64,000 nt of DNA from Ancylobacter sp. TS-1 (lineage in GTDB: Bacteria > Pseudomonadota > Alphaproteobacteria > Rhizobiales > Xanthobacteraceae). The translations under genes and the position numbers were made by a program. Each line of letters opens with the position of its first letter. Within the stretch, counting starts at the first letter, position 1. Location: assembly GCF_009223885.1 (NCBI RefSeq), contig NZ_CP045144.1:3150001-3214000 (forward strand), given 5' to 3'. Below, piece by piece: positions 61,786 through 64,000 of this stretch. The notes beneath the pieces are model-generated. The model saw only the letters and a program-made list of their open reading frames with translations, had not been told where the DNA came from and made no database searches.

Positions 61786-64000
61786 ATGTTCACGCGGCTC
61801 ATGTCGGCTCGGCGCTTCGCCCCGCTATTCTGGTGTCAGTTCTTCGCCGCCTTCAACGACAACTTCGTGAAGAACGCGATGGCGCTGCTGATCCTCTACG
61901 GCATCGCCCATGTGAACGGCGGCGCGCTGGTGACGCTGGCCGGCGGTGTGTTCATCCTGCCCTTCTTCCTGTTCTCCAGCCTGGGCGGGCAACTCGCCGA
62001 TCGCTACGACAAGTCGCTGATCGCGCGCCGGGTGAAGTTCGCCGAGATCTGGATCGTGCTGGTGGCCAGCGCCGGCTTCGTGCTGCAGTCGATCCCGATG
62101 CTGTTCGCCGGCCTGTTCCTGATGGGCGTGCTCAGCGCGCTGTTCGGCCCGGTGAAATACGGCATCCTGCCCGATCATCTGGCCAAGGACGAACTGGTCT
62201 CCGGCAATGCGCTGATCGAAATGGCGACCTTCGCCGCCATTCTCGGCGGCACGGTGGCGGGCGCGCTGGCCTTCACCCATACGGGCGAATGGGCGGTGGC
62301 CGGCTTCACCTTCGTGCTGGCGGTGATCGCCTGGCTGTCCGCCCGCGCCATCCCCCGCACCCTGCCGGGCGCCCCGGATCTGGTGATCGACCGCAACATC
62401 TGGCGCAGCACCATGACGCTGCTGGCCGACCTGAAGGCCGAGCGGCCGATCTGGCGCGGCGCGCTGGTGGTCTCCTGGTTCTGGCTGGTCGGCGCGGTGG
62501 TGCTCTCCCTGCTGCCGACGCTGGTGAAGGAGAATATCGGCGGGGTGGAGGGCGTGGTGACGCTGTTCCTCGTCCTGTTCACCGTCGGCGTCGCCATCGG
62601 CTCGACGCTGGCGGCCAAGCTCTCGGAAGGGCGCATCCTGATGGCGCTGGTGCCGGCCGCCGGCATCGCCATGGGCGTCTTCGCGCTCGACCTGGCGCTG
62701 ATGATGAGCGCCGCCGCGCCCGGCCCGGTGCCGGTGGGCTGGTACGATTTCCTCGTCTCCGGGCAGGGCCTGCATGCCGCCATCGGCCTGATCGGCCTCG
62801 CCGCGGCCGGCGGCGCCTTCGTCGTGCCGACCTTCGCCTATATCCAGGCCGCCGCCGACGAGGACCGCCGCGCCCGCGTGATCGCCGGCAACAACGTGCT
62901 CAACGCCGCCTTCATGGTGGTGGGGGCCGTGGTGGTGGCCGGCCTGCAGATGGCCGGCGTCGGCGCCCCGGCGCTGCTGATGCTGATCGGCGCCTGCTGC
63001 TTCGTCGCGGCGATCCTCGCCGGGCGCGCCTTTCAGGGGCAGGTGCTGCGCGACCTGATCCAGATCGTGTTCCGGGTGCTGTTCCGCGTCGAGGTGACGG
63101 GGGCCGAGCATCTCAAGGCCGCCGGCCCCGGCTCGGTGATCGCCATCAACCATGTGAGCTTTCTCGACGCGCCGCTGATCATGGCGCTGCTCGACAACGA
63201 CCCCGTCTTCGCGGTCGACCGCGCCATCGCCGAGAAATGGTGGGTGAAGCCCTTCCTCAAGCTGGTGCGCGCCTTCCCGCTCGACCCGACCAAGCCGATG
63301 GCGACCCGCGACCTGATCCGGCAGGTGCAGCAGGGCGAGCAGCTGGTGATCTTCCCCGAGGGGCGCATCACCGTCACCGGCTCGATCATGAAGATCTATG
63401 ACGGCTCGGCGCTGGTCGCCGACAAGGCCGACGCGCCGGTGGTGCCGGTGCGCATCGAGGGGCTGGAGCAGACCTATTTCTCCCGCCTCGACAGCCACCA
63501 GACCCGCAAGCGCCTGTTCCCCAAGGTGCGCGTCACCATCCTGCCGCCGCGCCGGCTGGAGGTCGACAAGCAGCTTCTGGGCCGCAAGCGCCGGCGTGCC
63601 GCCGGGGCGGCGCTCTATGACGTGATGAGCGATCTCGTCTTCGAGACCAGCCACACCGGCATGACCGTCTATCAGGCGGTTGAGGAGGCGGCGGTGCGGC
63701 TCGGCATGGGGCGGATCGTGCTGGAAGACCCGCTCGGCACCATCCTGTCCTATCGCAAGCTGCTGCTGGGCGTGCGGATCCTCGGCGACAAGCTGGCGCG
63801 CGAGACGGCGCGCGGCGAGAAGGTCGGCGTGCTGCTGCCCAACGCCGCCGGCGTCGCCGTCGTGCTGCTCGGCCTCTCGCGCCATGGCCGCGTGCCGGTG
63901 ATGCTGAACTACACCGCCGGCCCCTCCAATCTGGTGCTGGCCTGCAAGGCGGCGGAGGTGAAGGTCGTCATCGCCTCGCGCGCCTTCGTCGAGAAGGCCC
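61786..64000 (+). CDS. Aas-like MFS-acyltransferase-acyl-ACP ligase fusion, 3' end outside window
   Basis: A large three-domain protein, at least 738 residues in the window and still open at its end. An N-terminal MFS/LplT-like membrane domain (about 1-420, FNDNFVKNAMALLILYGI) is followed by a PlsC acyltransferase domain with NHVSFLD (His456 onward, HX4D motif) and FPEGRIT near 523. From about residue 670 an AMP-binding ligase domain begins. In E. coli, LplT and Aas import and reacylate lysophospholipids; here both are in one chain. The ATG at 61786 follows gggga. A TetR-like palindrome lies just upstream. Confidence 0.9.
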   Translation, partial: MFTRLMSARRFAPLFWCQFFAAFNDNFVKNAMALLILYGIAHVNGGALVTLAGGVFILPFFLFSSLGGQLADRYDKSLIARRVKFAEIWIVLVASAGFVLQSIPMLFAGLFLMGVLSALFGPVKYGILPDHLAKDELVSGNALIEMATFAAILGGTVAGALAFTHTGEWAVAGFTFVLAVIAWLSARAIPRTLPGAPDLVIDRNIWRSTMTLLADLKAERPIWRGALVVSWFWLVGAVVLSLLPTLVKENIGGVEGVVTLFLVLFTVGVAIGSTLAAKLSEGRILMALVPAAGIAMGVFALDLALMMSAAAPGPVPVGWYDFLVSGQGLHAAIGLIGLAAAGGAFVVPTFAYIQAAADEDRRARVIAGNNVLNAAFMVVGAVVVAGLQMAGVGAPALLMLIGACCFVAAILAGRAFQGQVLRDLIQIVFRVLFRVEVTGAEHLKAAGPGSVIAINHVSFLDAPLIMALLDNDPVFAVDRAIAEKWWVKPFLKLVRAFPLDPTKPMATRDLIRQVQQGEQLVIFPEGRITVTGSIMKIYDGSALVADKADAPVVPVRIEGLEQTYFSRLDSHQTRKRLFPKVRVTILPPRRLEVDKQLLGRKRRRAAGAALYDVMSDLVFETSHTGMTVYQAVEEAAVRLGMGRIVLEDPLGTILSYRKLLLGVRILGDKLARETARGEKVGVLLPNAAGVAVVLLGLSRHGRVPVMLNYTAGPSNLVLACKAAEVKVVIASRAFVEKA

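Overview
This is a GC-rich chromosomal window from an alphaproteobacterium, most likely a member of Rhizobiales (Hyphomicrobiales) close to Xanthobacter, Ancylobacter or Azorhizobium. The evidence is the CcrM GANTC methylase, a split F0 ATP synthase operon with duplicated b and b' subunits, a hisS-hisZ-hisG cluster, a ccoNOQP-ccoGHIS cbb3 oxidase locus behind an FNR/FixK box, and CtrA-like half sites. The genus is inference from gene order and protein style. I see no rRNA, tRNA, CRISPR, prophage or insertion sequence. Almost everything is ordinary core chromosome.

Layout. 1-4.7 kb: end of a serine hydrolase gene, a zinc metallopeptidase, MoaB, a small glycosyltransferase, a PA0069-type radical SAM protein and a VOC protein. 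4.8-15 kb: genome maintenance block (DsbA-like protein, DciA helicase loader, MutY, CcrM, later SMC), interrupted by a FUSC membrane protein, an EamA exporter and an Lrp regulator. 15.3-18 kb: the F0 operon atpI-B-E-F'-F with a near-consensus promoter. 18-25 kb: SleB-type wall hydrolase, Sua5, an HDAC-like deacetylase, XseB and several small or poorly known genes. 25-30 kb: dxs, tlyA, a DUF1097 protein and an RNA uracil methyltransferase. 30-39.5 kb: VWA/DUF1194 protein, an HTH-RibB-degenerate RibA fusion, AroC, a CNNM/CBS protein, a Flp-type pilin, HrpB and a class III aminotransferase. 39.8-47.4 kb: a DNA-binding-like/TPR membrane protein, a TIGR03364 oxidoreductase and the hisS, hisZ and hisG genes with a GIY-YIG gene among them. 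47.4-51.7 kb: CysG, a TIGR00645 protein, an unknown secreted protein, MsrA and a small membrane protein. 51.9-61.5 kb: the complete high-affinity cbb3 oxidase system. The window ends inside an Aas-like acyltransferase/ligase gene.

How the genes work together. ccoNOQP encodes the oxidase, and ccoG, ccoH, ccoI and ccoS supply copper handling and assembly. The next gene overlaps ccoS and encodes an MFS protein with the MxxxM and HxxxM motifs, 28 residues apart, of the copper importer CcoA. The locus may therefore encode both copper import and the CcoI ATPase. F0 genes supply the proton channel. F1 genes lie elsewhere.

Most unusual structure. A dispersed double-hairpin repeat of 85-101 bp occurs seven times, always just 3' of a plus-strand gene or operon segment. 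One copy is split exactly at its centre, and the insert is almost nothing but a 96-codon GIY-YIG nuclease gene. This is the best candidate here for an undescribed system: a REP-like repeat carrying or mobilised by a GIY-YIG nuclease. Other points of interest are a low-GC patch inside hisS, operator-like palindromes at the atp, eamA, ribB and aas genes, and CtrA-like sites upstream of a lone Flp pilin.
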